A stretch of DNA of 64,000 bases from Anabas testudineus (Eukaryota; Chordata; Actinopteri; Anabantiformes; Anabantidae), in assembly GCF_900324465.2 (NCBI RefSeq), contig NC_046610.1, positions 18,955,824-19,019,823 on the forward strand, written 5' to 3'. The notes below the pieces were generated by a model. It was given only the letters and a program-made list of their open reading frames with translations, was not told the origin of the DNA and made no database searches. How positions within the stretch are numbered: position 1 is the stretch's first letter; each line of letters starts with the position of its first letter. Positions 46,008 through 59,595 of the stretch are shown here, in pieces. Position numbers and translations under genes: made by a program.

Positions 46008-49000
46008 CCACACAAAGGCCATCAGAAACCAGTAGTCATGGCCTCTGTGGGAAAGACACAACCAGCTGATGAAGCTGGAAATGCTGTGCAAGGGATTGTG
46101 GCTCAACCAGCGAATCTAGACTCTGCCTTTCCACATTTGGACTACACTGGTTTGTTATGTTGCTTTAGCTGGAAATGACATTCAGTAGCCTGCTGAACAG
46201 ATTCCTGTTATTAAAAGGTGATACCCTCCTAGCATCGATGTGTATAAGTGAAGCAGAAATTATTTATTTTCTGTCCCCTTCAGGAATGGAAGGGATTCGT
46301 TTTGATGACCAAGGGATGGTTTTACCACACAGCATCCTGGGTAGTTTAGAGGAATTCAGGAATTATCTGGAGGCCAAAGGGGAGACAGAGGTGAATTCAG
46401 AACAAATTAAATTTGGATATATTCTGAAAACTAACACATGCAATAGAAACTCTTAGACTTTGCTGCATTAGTCCTTATACCTCTCTGCCCAGTTGTTGAA
46501 ACGAATACCAAAGACCAGGAGAACTCCTGCATCTGAAGCCCCAAGGGGGCATCACTCTAAGGCTGTGGAGAGACAGATTCCCTCTGGCCACAGCAACATC
46601 CAGAGCAATTCTCTACAGCACTGGCATGAACATATGAAACGGCGCAGACAGCAGCAGGACTTCTTATCTGGTAATTATATTTACAGAGTAGAGCCTTAAC
46701 CTGTTATTTGTGGCAAATAAAACATGTCTGCATTTATATATTACATCCGTCTGTCTCTGTTTATCTTCTGTTCTTTACACCTCTATCAAGACCTACTCAA
46801 CAGGCCAGTGGAAAACTTACTGATGAACCAAGCTAACCAATTTAGAGAAATTCAGGAGCAGAGGGAAATTCTAAGCCAAGTCATGCCGCTCATCCACTCT
46901 GGATATGTATGACATACATCTGTTTTCTCTGGTTTACTGTTACTTTAGTGAACTGTCAGAGGAGCTCACATGTCTCCAGTACCTATAATTTCTAACCACT
47001 TTCTTGTGTCCCTTCACTCATGTGTTGTTACTTGTGTGTCTTAGGGTTACCGTGTGGGCAGTGAGTTTTGGAGTCTCCCCCAGCATTATGGAGATGAAAT
47101 GAGTGGTATCACAGCCACTCTGACTCAGACAGAGCAGGGTAGGCGTGAGCCTATCACACATGTGGGACAACCTAGCAGCATATGCCAGGAATCAGGTACA
47201 CACAACACCTACTCTTTATTTCTTTTCACTTATGACTTCTTAATCCTGTTCTTTCTGCTTGTGCATGAAACATTTCAAACCTTCGTTAAAAATCCAAACA
47301 CACGAGCAAAAAAAAATAAAAAATCAAGAGCAAGCTCAAAACATGAAGTAAGAAAAAGAACGAAGAGGAATCGTAAAATAGAGTAGTGCAACGTAGGATG
47401 TTGACATAGTGATGCTCTTTTTGGCGGTCTTCTCTAAATAGAAATTGACTGTGTTACAAGTGGACACAAGACAACTACAGGCAACTGTCTCTCTTTATAT
47501 TCTATCTGTGCAAAATGTTTTATCCTCTAGGAATCTTTTGTCCTGAACATCTGCGTCCAGCCTCTCGGACTTGGAACCGGAGCTCATACTTGCAGCAGCA
47601 GAGAGAAGAGCTTAGGGAGGTTCTAAAAGACATGGACACGAAAAAGCCGGTAAAAATAACTGTCTGATTCTTCAGTTTTGAAATATCAATCTAATGATTG
47701 CAAAAATGCCATATCTTTGCCTATGTGTGTATGTGGCCTTTGTTTATTACCTGGGATGTATTTTAAAATATAAAACAGTTATTTATGACTAATCATTCTG
47801 AAAGGAAGCAAATCATAAGTGGACCGTAATCAGGCAAATTTTCTCATATATAGATTTTTATGCCTCCCAGTTATTATGAACACAATATCTAAGGAACGCT
47901 CGGAGGGAAATCTTTCAAAATTGGATCAACTGTAAGTTTGGACTCAGTGATCGCTGATTACATTTTGGTGGTTAAAGGTGAAAGGTCAAGGTCACACTGA
48001 CTTTGCGTTTACCCAGTTCTTGCACCACATTCTTGGTAACATGAACTGTGAAAACACTTGAAGGAATTTTACCAAATTGTCACTTGGTATCAAGTGTGAA
48101 CAGATTGAGATTTTAGTGGTCATGGGTCAATGCTTTTGTTCATGATGGGCAAAAAGTGTTTGAGAAGTCAGTGGTTCAAAATACAATAACTACAGTAACT
48201 TCACATAGTTTTCATAAAAGCAACATCCTCTTTCTCTTTCTCCTTATGCAGTATCTTTACCTCACACCTCCACCACAGTTGTTCAGTTTCATCTCTTTTG
48301 GTAACTGTGTGGGTTTGAAAATCTATGGTCTGATATGTTTATTCTCAACATAATTTTTTGTTGTCATTATTACAGTACACAATTTCAACAATTTACCTAA
48401 TTTCATATGTACAGCAAAGATCCACACTGTGTGCCTCTGTTTCATAACAAACAACATCTTTATTGGACCACTCGCCATCCATCCACACAACCCACTAAAG
48501 CTGCTCACACCCTCAGGACACTCTGTCTCTTGTTGCTGGAGCTGCTGGCTCCTCATAATCAGACTGTATCTTCAAATAGCCAGTGATCATCCAGCCTTCG
48601 GCACACTGTTCTTGGTTTTCTGTACAAAGAAGCTGAATGCAATACACCGGCAATGTAGACACGCACACATAAAAACGCATATGCATTAAAGCACAAAAAA
48701 CACACATATGCTTACAGGCATACACAAAAATTATATATATAAATATTTGTGATGATATAGTTTATTGACTGTAAAATGCACACACGGTACAGACGTTCAT
48801 GATAAAATTAATGAAGCTCTGCATCGCTTCCATAAACTCTCATATGTGCTCAAGACAAGACAAGGTACAGTTATGAAATCTGGAGAATGTCCAATAATAG
48901 AGTAGCACTGTTAGATCTGTGGGGTAACAGATCCAACAAAGGGGACCAAATGTGGCCTGCCACCTCGTCTGCATTACAATGACTCTATCAGGAGAGAAAA

Positions 49001-52000
49001 GGTTCTGGTGTAAACACAAATGTGCACTGCCAGTTCTCATTTAATCCTATTAACACCTAATAACATGTACTGATTAAGCAAAGGTTTATTCAAATTACCT
49101 CTTTCTTTCTCATCTCACTTTTCATCCTCCCCCTCGTCTTCCCTCTCATCCACACATCTGTACCACATGTCAGACAACAGTGGCAGTGTGCTCTGTAGTG
49201 TTGGTGGCTAATGTGATGCTGAGGTGATTTCAGGTCTGAAGTACCTTATGACAAAGACACAGACAGAGACAGATCGTCCTGTCAGCAGTTGACTAGCCCA
49301 TGGCTTTGTGACATAAGTGCAGATGACTGGGACAGTGAGGGGTTGTTAAGAGAGAAATTAGGACATAGGAAGGCAAGTAGAAAGGTAGAAAAGAAAGAAA
49401 GTCATGGAAAAATCACGATCACAAATGTCAAACAACATTCGGTTGTAGAAAAAGTAACTTGATTCCGTGTATAGAGTGTGTGTTTTTAAATGTCTTTTCA
49501 ATGTGATGTGATCTGTTTGTTATGCATGTTTTAACATTTATTTTAAAAGGTGCTATATAACTCTTTACATTCATATTTGCTCACTTTGTGATAAGCTGAT
49601 AGTGTTGTGTCCTAATTGAGAAATTTCAGTTAGTGGTGTAAAATTCTCACTATTAGCTCTCACTCAAATGGTTGAATCGACGGAGGATAAAAAACAGTGT
49701 ATACTTTGATAAGCTTTAAACTGACATTGACAACTACACACAACATGTGTATAGTCTTACTGAAAGTTTAATTGGAAACCTAATTATTTTCATTCTGGCT
49801 GTACTTTTTGGATGCAGCTGGACAGAACATGTAATTCTTTTCAATAGCAGGATCCTGAGTGTAGAATGGACACCAAAACCTTCCTTTAAAACTACCACTC
49901 TGTGTCACTTGGATTACAGGACATCAGTGGACTGGAGGTGATTGGCTATGGCAAACCATTTTCTTTTGTCACAGTGTGCTGCAGCCCCTTACTGGAGAAA
50001 GAAGAAGATGAGCACAAGATGAAAAAGGAGAAGTAAGAAATAACTACCTTATCTGCCTTCTGATTCATTAGATATTTCCCAGTCAGAGTGAATAGTCTAC
50101 GTTTTAAGAGAATGAATATGTCAAACCTGGTTAATATTGTTGTCCTACTCCAGGCATATTAAGCAACACAGTAGGTGTACATTCAAATTTTAAACTAAGT
50201 TAAGAAATTACCACATGGTTTAGATGGTCTTCAGTTGTTGTTCAACATGTTATTCAAGCTGTACTGTTAATAATGGAAGCATAAACTCGTCAGCTGTACT
50301 ATAGTTTATGCTGTAGTATACCAGACTAGCAAATCCTAGGACAAGAGTAGTCAGTCCTTAGTTCCAGAGCTGAGGAGCTAGTACACCAAAGACTTGATGT
50401 CGCTTTGATTTTTTACTTTTTAACTACTGGGGGGCCTGTTTGAAAGCAGCATTAAGTCTAATATGTCATTAGTTCTACTAATGCCACTGACAACAAGACA
50501 TTGCAATAATAAAGCTAAAGGAGGATGTAAAAGTGCATTAAATCTTTTGGTGCTGCACAGGCTCTCATTATATGTTGCTACAGTGTTTGGCCACAGCCAC
50601 AGACTATAAAATTGTGATGCCATAAAACCTGACCTTGTTTACCACTGTTTTTTAAACTTCCGTCCATCTGTTTGTAGGCAGTGCGAAGCTGGAAAATTTA
50701 AGGTTGCACAAGAAGCTTTTGAATACAGCATCTGACGGTGAAACCATCTCATTTAGGACAGTGTAGAAGTCTCAGTCTGATCAAACCCCACAGCTGAGAT
50801 GCAAACCTATGACTAACTGACTCTTACAATGATTGACTCACTTATTGATGGAATGATATGCCATCTCATTGTCTTCCACAGTGATCCCTTAGCACAGTAT
50901 GAAGATGTTGTGTCAGATGCTCTGCACATTCCTGCGTTGAGGTTCTGTGGTCAGCTTGCTAGCTGGACTGGAAACTCTACCTCTAACAAGGTACAGTAGG
51001 TTACACAGTAGGTTGATCAACAATGTTGAATTTCAAACTTTAATAGTATCTGGCACCTTTATTATGACTTGCTTCTTTTTCCTCACCTAATGCAAACTCA
51101 ACACTTACTAACATCAGGCATTTTACTTCCTGTTTTCCCATATGCTGTTAAGATGCCATCTATAAATCTAAAGACTAAATCCATGCAGCTATTTATTTAT
51201 ACATTTAATTTGAAAAACACTCATTAATATATGATTCAGCAAATGAGAAACAAGTGCAAGTGATTATAAGCATAAAAACTCAGAGCAGCAGTATGGTGTT
51301 ATTTTTCTCACCCTCTCGTTTTCCAACTCTCACTAATTAGGCCGAGGTGGGAATCAGGGCCACGATAATCTTTGAGGCTCCAACTGGAGAACGAGCCTCA
51401 TCCCACCTGGAGCTGCACAATGAGGGCAGCACAGCCATCTTCTACAGCTGGCAGCAACTTCCCATCAAATGCAGCTTCGCCAATCTGCAATCACAACCAA
51501 AGAGTCCACATTTCTATTTCAACTCCTCCTCTGGTACACACAAATATAATCAGACACACGTGCTGCTACCATTCTTATGTCACACACACTTTGTTCCTGT
51601 ATCTTATTCTGTCTTTCAACCACTACTTAACCCACCTTTTTGCTTTTCTTCACACCCAGGTGTGATGCTTCCAGGTGATACCCAAAATGTGGAGTTCATA
51701 TTTAAGTCAGACAAGGCAGGCATCAGATCTGAAACATGGCAGCTCAATACCCACCCTGTGCTGCTGCAAGGAGCCTCCATGCAGGTCACTTTGAAAGGAG
51801 TGGCTCTATACCAGGACAAAACTGCAGACCAGAGGCTTTTTATAGAGGTTGTGTCCAACTAAACCATGTGTCTGAAAGTGAGACACAAACCCATGGGCAA
51901 ATGGCATGAAGGCTTTCATTAACAGAAATCTAAATGTTTTTTGTTTTTTTTTGTTGGTGTGTCTCGAGCAGACAAAGCTAGAAAAGATAGTGACCGAAAA

Positions 52001-55000
52001 AATGTGTCGGTCGGTTGTGTACGAGGTGCTGCGGGGGGTCCAAACCCCAGAGAGGCCCGGCTCTCCTGCAGAGCTCTACTTAACTGAGGAGGAAAAGTTT
52101 GGAAGAAAAAATCCCAAGGTAAATCCTACACCTAATCCTACAGCAGTTTGACACAGTGTTTACCATACATTAGGGTGGCATGTTTTAATCTTCCACTAAT
52201 GTTAAACAACTTTAAACTGACAAAAGTAATAATAAATAAAAATTTACTAAAAATTAAGTCTCTAAATCTGACATTGCTTTTATGCTGTTGCTCACAGAAT
52301 AATTATAAAAAAAAAACAAACTAGAGAAACTGGCCTGGACAAAAATGATGCTATCCTTAACTTAATATTTTGTTGCACAGCCTTTTGAAGCAATCACTGA
52401 AATCAAACAATTTCTGTAACTGTCAGTGAGACTTCTGCACCTGTCAACAGGTATTTTGGCCCACTGCTCACAAGCAAACTGCTCCAGTTGTCTCAGGTTT
52501 GAAGGGTGCCTTCTCCAGATGGCATGTTACAGCTCTTCCCACAGATGTTCAGTGTGACTTAGATCGCACTCATAGAATGTGTTTTCTTTTTTTTTTATTA
52601 TTTGCTGTCACCAGTGGAGTCCTCCTCTGTCGTGTTCTATTAAATCTACTTTAACGGTGACTGATGGTATGATCTTACTCCAATGTACCTTGACCTTGGA
52701 TTTCACCTCTAATTTCTATGGAAGTTGTTCCGGGTTCTTTAGTTACCATTTGTATTTTCTGTCTCTTCAATTTGTCATCAATATTCCTCTTATGGTCACG
52801 TCCTGGGAGGTTGGCTACAGTCCCATGGATCCAAAATTCTGAGTAATATGCGCAACTGTAGTCACAGGAACATCAAGCTGCTTGGAGATGGTCTTACAGC
52901 CTTTGCATTTAACATGTTTTTGTTTTTATTCTAATCTCCTCAGACAACTCTAACTTTAGCTTTCTGTGGTTCATGTTAAGTGTGGTACACACCATGAACA
53001 GCACAGTGACCACTTTTCACCCTTTAAATAGTCAGACTAACTGATTACAGTACTGCTGTGATGTGGTTAAATTATTTTACATCTTTTCTAGGGGTACCAT
53101 CATTTTTGTCCAGTTCTGTTTCATTAGTTTGTTTTTTAAAAAACTTCTGTTGAGCCACAACTCAAAGCAATGCCGGATTTTTATAAGTTAATTTTTGGTA
53201 AATTTTTATTTCTTATTACTTTTGTCAGTTTCAAGTTATTTCAGTGACCTTTGTGGGTTTTTCTTTCTTTAACGGAAGGGTACCAACGTTTGGTGTGTCA
53301 CACCCGACCCAACCCAACTTAACTTTGTGTTATTTGGCACTCCATAATTATGTTATTGCCATCATAATATGTTGTAGTTCATTAGCTATATAGATCATAA
53401 CTGCTGTTATCCTAAACCATTCACTGCTACCTCTGCACTGTACAAAAGAGCTTATGTTGCCATGGCAGTGCAATAGGAACATTATGCGTTCATTTCAGAG
53501 GCTCATTACATCGCTCTCCAGTGAATATAGAGCAAGACTGTCTTAAGAGTCTCCTGAACTAAGTCCCAATGGACAATGCAAGAAACATTTAAAATTAAGC
53601 AACATTAACATTAAGTGTGAAATAGTTTCTCTTAATGTGAGTAATTCAGCCTGTAATTGTGATAAATGAAGCACATTTCCTCATAAAGTAACACCTGTCA
53701 TTATTAGTGTCATTACAGCTCTATTAGCCTTACCTTACATGGGCACACGCTTATCACAGCAAAGGTGGCACACACATATCTTGTCTTCCCTTGAGGTGTG
53801 AATAAAAATAATGGCATACAGTACATCAGAGGTATTAGAGGAGGTGATTCTCATCCCATAGCACACAATAATTTCTCTTTATGGAGTTTTGCTGTCACAT
53901 GTTCACAGTCACATATATCAATGCTCCATAAACTGTTTCAGTTGCAGTACTTTGATCAGCCAGTGGAAGAGCTAAAGAGACTGTGGCAAGAAGGAACCCT
54001 GGACACACTGGGATCTGTCTGTTGAAACATTACGACAGGTAAAGACATTAGTCCATTGATTTAATAACATTTGATCAAATGCAGAGTGATTGTAGGTCAG
54101 GCTCTGAGTGGCCCTCTCTAAATGCAGATTACACTTTTCTGTACAATTTCATACCTTGATGATACATGAAATACTTTGCCTGCTCTTTTGTCCTATACTT
54201 CAGGTTGTGCTGTCTCTGCCCAGGCAAACTCAGAACACCATCACCAGAGAAAGAGACTGAGCCAGCTTAAACTCCCTGCTTCTACAGCTTTCTGACCCGT
54301 CTGACGAGAGACACTACCATCTAACAGCAGCAACTATAGGTGAGGCATGAACACCACAATTCATGTAACATCTTGCCCTTATAACACCTGTACCTCAGTG
54401 TAATGAGCCTGATGGTTATTATGGTGTGTGGCGCCCCTGCAGGCAACAGCTGTGGAAGAAACTGCTGGACACAATGGCTACTGAGGCCGTGTGGCTACGA
54501 CACCTGCTGGGCCTCCCAGTGAGAGAAACATGGGTTGATAAAAAGGATGAGTCCCTCATATCTAATGCTGGTGAGACTCACACACTTTGAGGCAGACACA
54601 GTAGACTGGTGAGCTGTTGATGCTGCTCACGGCCTTGTTATTTTGTCACAGATTTGGCTGATAACATAAACAAAGATGAGAAGAGTGAGAAAAAGGGAGG
54701 ATCAGCTGTTAAGGAGGGAGGAGTGGGGCAAAATCCAGATTAAAGGATGACAAGGACAAAGGAGAACCCAAGTTGGCAGCTACTGAAAAATCAGTAGAGG
54801 TGAGAAGAAGAATTTGAGGGAAAGTGAGCAAATAAAAAATGGAGCATTAACAGAATTTGAAGATGATTTGCCACAGGATGGCAGCAGATTCAAGAGTTTT
54901 ATAACAATGAGCATGAATGAAACATCTTTTTTTCAAAATACATGACACATCACTCCAGTCATGAGTCACCTTCACTTCAAACAAGCTGTCAGTTCATCAT

Positions 55001-56413
55001 TCATTTATCTGCCATTGAAAAGGCTCCTGTTGTCTTGTTACTACTGACAGGCTCCAAACAACTCGCCCACTTGTTCTCAGTAATATACTGCATATGCAGT
55101 ATCATGTTCATTATTATCACCTAAAGGCTAGTTTTTGTAAATTATGATTTACATTTATGGTTAGTCTTCCCACTAAATAAGAGAAACTAAACAGAGAGGC
55201 CATCATAGCAGCTGGTGAACACGACTGCCTCACTGAGATAACAAGGAAACTCAGTCCCTATTTATTTAATGGAGGTGTTTTCCTGCATCCATTCTCATTA
55301 TACTCAGCCACTTTGCATCATCCTATTCACAAATCTAACTTTTGGAAACTTTTTGTCGTCAGCACACAGACTGAGAACCTCGATGAAGATGCAGGCTGGG
55401 TTCATATATAGATATGTTGTTTTCCATCAGGCCCATGATCAGTTAAATCTCTGGTAATGTCAAAAAGAATCCCTGATGTTTTTTGAATTTAGAAATAGAC
55501 AAGAGAGTCAGTGTTGCCAGTATGACTGTACATTTTACTGGGTGATTTTCTCCTCTTTGTGATGGTTTAGTCATAGGTAAGGTACGGGCTATTACTCACG
55601 GGTACCATGGTAACAGAACACAGTGTGAATACGTGCACCTGCTCTCCAACTGGGCGCCCCGGGTGTAAATTAATAGCACTCGGACTGCTCCAATGCATCT
55701 GTGCTATGCATTTACTCATTATGGGACAGGACTTTCAATATATTACACACCTTTGGAATAGGTGGGACAAAGTTTTTCATGACATAAGATGCACGCAACC
55801 ACTTTCCAACCTGCCCACTGTGGGAATTTGACCAAAACACCACATCAGTAAATAATAGTTGTCTCTTGTTTGCTCCATCTAACACTGTCTGACATCTCTC
55901 TGTCCACCTTGTGTACAAAGGAGAGCAAAAAGAAGGGGAAAAAAAAGGATGAGTGGGCAAAGGAAAGGCAAAGGAAAAGCAAGGGAAGGAGTCTGTCTCG
56001 CTGACTGATACCCCTCCAGAACGCATCAATCAACAGCCTCCTGAGGACCAAGTGTAGAGCCAGCGGTGATGAACATTTACACAAAGCTGCTACACAAAAA
56101 GGCAAATCACTCAATGGTCTTTGCACACAGCTTTTATTTTAAAAAGGACATGATTACAAACAGGACATGACCAAGTCCTTTTGTTTATACATCCTTCATG
56201 TATGTATAAATGTATTGCTCTATGTATACATTTTCATTACTGGAATAAATCTTCATCTATATATGGCAGGTTTACACCCTGATGGAAGACCTGGTGGACA
56301 CTCTGTGTGATCTGATGGATGAGGGATGTGAACAGGACACACTAATAAAACAAGAGCAGTACAGGAGTTCCACTGAGTACAATCCACTACATCTAACAAC
56401 ACTTGTCACATAG
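46008..56413 (+). CDS. mycbpap: MYCBP-associated protein (cilium/sperm central-apparatus protein), C-terminal exons disrupted
   Basis: Testis- and motile-cilium-associated protein that binds MYCBP. Exons: 46008-46149, 46284-46390, 46493-46670, 46791-46906, 47045-47195, 47531-47649, 49920-50032, 50882-50990, 51341-51533, 51660-51847, 51972-52118, all with GT-AG sites and matching phases; then 53942-54038, 54204-54339, 54443-54570, 54652-54799, 55921-56101, 56270-56413. Family landmarks: LPHSILGSLEEF, PVENLLMNQ, YRVGSEFWSLPQ, DISGLEVIGYGKPF, an ASH/MSP-like beta-sandwich (about 51341-51847), LTPERP-type QTPERPGSP, WDLSVETLRQ, WLRHLLGLP, MNIYTKLLH. The 46008 exon opens in frame upstream of its first ATG, so N-terminal exons are missing from this model. 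In exon 53942 the frame entered reaches TGA at 54023-54025. Continuing the homology needs about six frame changes or a stop read-through (53.99, 54.26, 54.3-54.45, 54.73, 55.98 and 56.05 kb). The 56101 donor is GC rather than GT. Confidence 0.88.
47650..49919. other. mycbpap intron, 2.3 kb
   Basis: Largest clean intron of mycbpap. Around 47870-48060 is a degenerate interspersed repeat (words such as TCAAAATTGGATCAA and GGTGAAAGGTCAAGGTCA common in fish repeats). No nested gene recognised. Confidence 0.5.
52326..53122 (-). mobile_element. Decayed Tc1/mariner-type transposon in mycbpap intron
   Basis: Ends are inverted: GAAAC...CTGGACAAAAATGATG near 52326-52350, and its reverse complement near 53094-53122, each next to a TA. 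On the minus strand the left part reads as the C terminus of a DDE transposase (EHLWEEL, LEQFACEQWAKIPVDRCRS, VIASKGCATKY). The rest of the transposase is missing or scrambled and stops are present, so it is inactive, about 800 bp against roughly 1.2-1.6 kb for whole elements. Confidence 0.8.
53123..53941. other. mycbpap intron remainder
   Basis: No feature recognised besides the transposon to its left. Confidence 0.55.
54800..55920. other. mycbpap intron with possible regulatory motif
   Basis: About 1.1 kb intron. A near-perfect RFX palindrome, GGTACCATGGTAAC, lies at 55601-55614 within a lower-AT block (about 55560-55850). No exon is needed here to keep the protein alignment continuous. 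Confidence 0.45.
55601..55614. promoter_or_regulatory. X-box-like RFX motif in mycbpap intron
   Basis: GGTACCATGGTAAC matches 13 of 14 positions of the RFX consensus GTHNCCATRGYAAC. Single motif; function is inferred. Confidence 0.35.
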
Positions 56414-56579
56414 GAGTTCTGCAATTCTGTTGTTAAACTCATTCTGTTGTTAAATCTTGGCATAAAAAAATGTTTTTTATTGTAATATGTGAAATGAAAG
56501 CCAGAACACATGTCTGATTATTCTGAAATAAAATGTTTGTTCTCTGGTTCCACTGAATTTGGAGTAATATATATTCTGT
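56414..56579 (+). other. mycbpap 3' UTR
   Basis: Sequence after the final TAG codon, with AATAAA at 56527-56532 about 115 bp downstream. Confidence 0.55.
56527..56532 (+). terminator. Polyadenylation signal, mycbpap
   Basis: Canonical AATAAA at a normal distance from the last mycbpap exon, just before the GC-rich epn3 promoter. Confidence 0.6.
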
Positions 56580-56977
56580 CTCCTTCACTCTCTCACGCTC
56601 CCGTCTGTCCCCGCCTTCTTCCAACGCTGCGCGCTGTGGTCGCTGTGCGTGCCTGGTCTGCCGGTGCCGTATGCGTGAGAGAGGGAGCGAGCGAAGCGTG
56701 TGCTTCATCCTCGTCCTATGCGGATTTCACCACTCACTGCTTGGCTCACAGCATCCAGGGTAGGCCGGGATTTAGGTGCTGACATTCCCATTAAAGGGTT
56801 CCTTAAAACGCTCCCTCTCCAGCTCCTCTCTCGCGTTTGTCAGATTTATGTGAGGGGCGGATAATTGTGGCTGCCCTGCTTAGCTGATCCCAGCGGAGGG
56901 AAATTATCGACGTAGAGGGGACGGCACAGAGGCGAGGATGCTCGGTGCACCAGGAGAGAGATGAGCAATGGGTGAAG
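56580..56977 (+). promoter_or_regulatory. GC-rich promoter and non-coding first exon of epn3 (candidate)
   Basis: CpG-rich patch ending at a strong donor, GGTGAAG followed by GTAAGTGG (exon end 56977). A short upstream frame (ATG AGC AAT GGG TGA) lies at its end. Next candidate exon begins at 60144 after TTTCATACAG and contains the epsin ATG. Splicing between them is inferred. Confidence 0.45.
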
Positions 56978-57172
56978 GTAAGTGGCAAACGGTTCAAATC
57001 AACAGGATGGAGTTCCTTTGCCTCCCAATTCTCCTGCTAAGTGGAGAAATGTAGCTCCGAGCGACAGCGGAGCATATGGAGATGTGTTGCCAACCTACAC
57101 ACAGCGGACAACTCCAGCAGTAGTTGGCCTACACATGGTGACACGCACAGAGGATCCACCATGAGAGGGGGA

Positions 57173-57174
57173 GT

Positions 57175-57199
<25 letters not shown>
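57173..57199. repeat. GT microsatellite
   Basis: (GT)n run followed by a short GA tract. Confidence 0.9.
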
Positions 57200-57209
<10 letters not shown>

Positions 57210-59540
57210 GGAATCTGTGGGGTGCTGTGCTGTGTAAATGCATTATTCAGACTTACCATGGGCGCCCTCCTTCACCTGCCGTCACGACACGCATGCGCAC
57301 CTAAAAACGTGGACGACGAGCTCACGGAAATTCATGGAACAATTTGACGCATCAGACTGGACCATGGCACTAAAGTTAAATTATTTTAGTCTTAGGTATT
57401 CAGTGTAATAACGGTGTAGCATCTGAGTGTTGTGTTGCGGCATTTAAATGATTTGTGTCAGATCATCACCACTTTGTTGATTGCTTCAACAAGTAGTTGG
57501 AGTTGGTCCATCTGTATGAACATTTATTACATATCACTGATCAGGTGTAATGTTACACTACTAGTTTACCAAATGTGCACACATCAGTCATTTGAATGTA
57601 GAACTTGTAGTAGTCAATCAGAAAATATATACTGGGAGGACTGTTTGTACTTGTTAAAGAGCATGTGTAGGTGTTTCTGGATTCACAGATTGTTCATTGC
57701 ACAGCATTATTTATATCTGAACCACTCTGAGCCACCATAAAACAATTAAAATATAATTTCGTGGTATTTCTGCAGATGTGTGCAGGTCCAGTAGTGACCT
57801 GGGGCCAGCAGCACGTGTTTGTTCCAGGTCCCACAGAAATGCAGAAATAGGGAAATTCCTTGTTAAGGTTGATTTTAGGATTGTATATCTACTCATAAAT
57901 AGACCTTTAAAACCCTCTTTCTCTGGATTTCTGTCCCTTATTGTGTGACAGGTTTTTCTCTCATTCACACTGAGAGATCATATTACTCACACAGTGTGAA
58001 TTATCTGTTGTGGCGTGAGGGTCAGATAAAAGCATATGAAGAGCAATAGGCCTGACACATACAATAGGCAGTGCCAGCCTTTAATAACTGTTGTGTGTGT
58101 GTGTTTATGTCTATGAAGATGATTGTGCAGAAAGGTGATACAGGTTGAAGTTGCTGAGCTTCCTTTTCTTCCGTATGCCCTTATAGAAGTGTTTCTCTCT
58201 CTCTCTCTTGCTCATGCACACTCTTTGAGACTCACCTTTCTCTCTGGGTTTTCTGTCTGTGTCCTCGCTGTGCCTCTCAGGTCCCCTCTGCTTCTGCTGA
58301 TGTTTGCTTTCCGACAGGAAGGGGCACGCCGTGACTTTGTGTCAGCGTAGCATCCTCTTTGAAGTGTTGTGGAGCAGCAGTGAACTGTCACAATAGAAAC
58401 TAGAAAACAATGAGCAAAGGTTTTTAAAAATCACTAATTCATGTTGTAAGTTGTGATCTAAATTGTTTCATAATCATGACTGTATGTTGTTGCATTATCA
58501 TCAAATTGCTTTATGCTACAAATGAGATTAGTTACAGGAATAAACTCACTGAGATTTCTATGCTTTGTCTGTTGTACATAGTTCAATCTAACTAACCCAA
58601 AGCTGGATTCTGAAAGGTCAACACTGATGGTTAAGAGTATAAAATATCTTATATTACCACCTGTCTAAAAAAGAAACAGACATTTATGATAAGACACCTG
58701 TACGTATGTTTAATAAATTCTGAGCAACATTTGTACTTAAGTGATAACTGACATATGCTATACACGTATACATATGTGATAAAGTAAAATTAGCTTATAT
58801 ATATATTGTAGTTTTAGACAATTTATTGGTGAGCCTCTAAAAATGACATTATTTAGTGTTACACGCACTTTCTGTGTAGTTTCGCATGAAAAAGTCATTT
58901 ATGACTGTAGCTCAGGAGGTAAAGCAGTCAGTACCCACCTTGAGAAACACAGTGAAGCCCACACCTGTGTGTGCAACTTTGCTTTGGATAAAATAATTTA
59001 TTTTTCTGAATTTAAAGAAATGCATTAATCATATGATGCATTTTTGCAGAACTCGTTTATTTTCTTTTCCAGTTAGTTAACACAATAGAGTGGTATTCCC
59101 TGACATTCGTGCTCTTAGTCTTAAGTAACAATACTGTGCATTTTTTATTACATTCAGCTTGTCCAGAAAATGAACAGAAATCAAAACACACAGTTTACCT
59201 TGTCATACAATATTTACCTTAAAAGACAGAAAGAAAAGACATTAAAGAAGATAGCTGCCATTGGTTCCAAGCAACCCCCGACCCTTGAACGGAAAAAGCG
59301 ATTAGAGAAATGAATAGAGCTTGTAGTTAGAGGTCGACTGATGAAAAGAGGTTAAGTTTAGTAAGTTCACCCCAGTTCAGCTTTCAGTCGATCTGTGTCT
59401 GTGACGTTTAAAGTCGCAGGCAGGGCGAGGAGAGAGAAGTAGTAACACAGAAACCTTTAATGATCCATTCCTTGGGTCCTCCCAGAAATATGAATTAGAA
59501 GAGAAAAATGGGTTGTGTGTCTGTAGGCACACAGGCAGCT

Positions 59541-59561
59541 GCGTGTGTGTGTGTGTTGTGT

Positions 59562-59594
<33 letters not shown>
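59541..59594. repeat. GT microsatellite, interrupted
   Basis: Two (GT)n blocks separated by a TTGTGTGG interruption. Confidence 0.9.

Positions 59595-59595
<1 letters not shown>

Noticed and set aside
58895-58990. tRNA-like A-box sequence (GTAGCTCAGGAGGTAAAGCAG)
   Set aside because: No B box, anticodon arm or acceptor pairing follows; the rest matches a common fish interspersed repeat tail.
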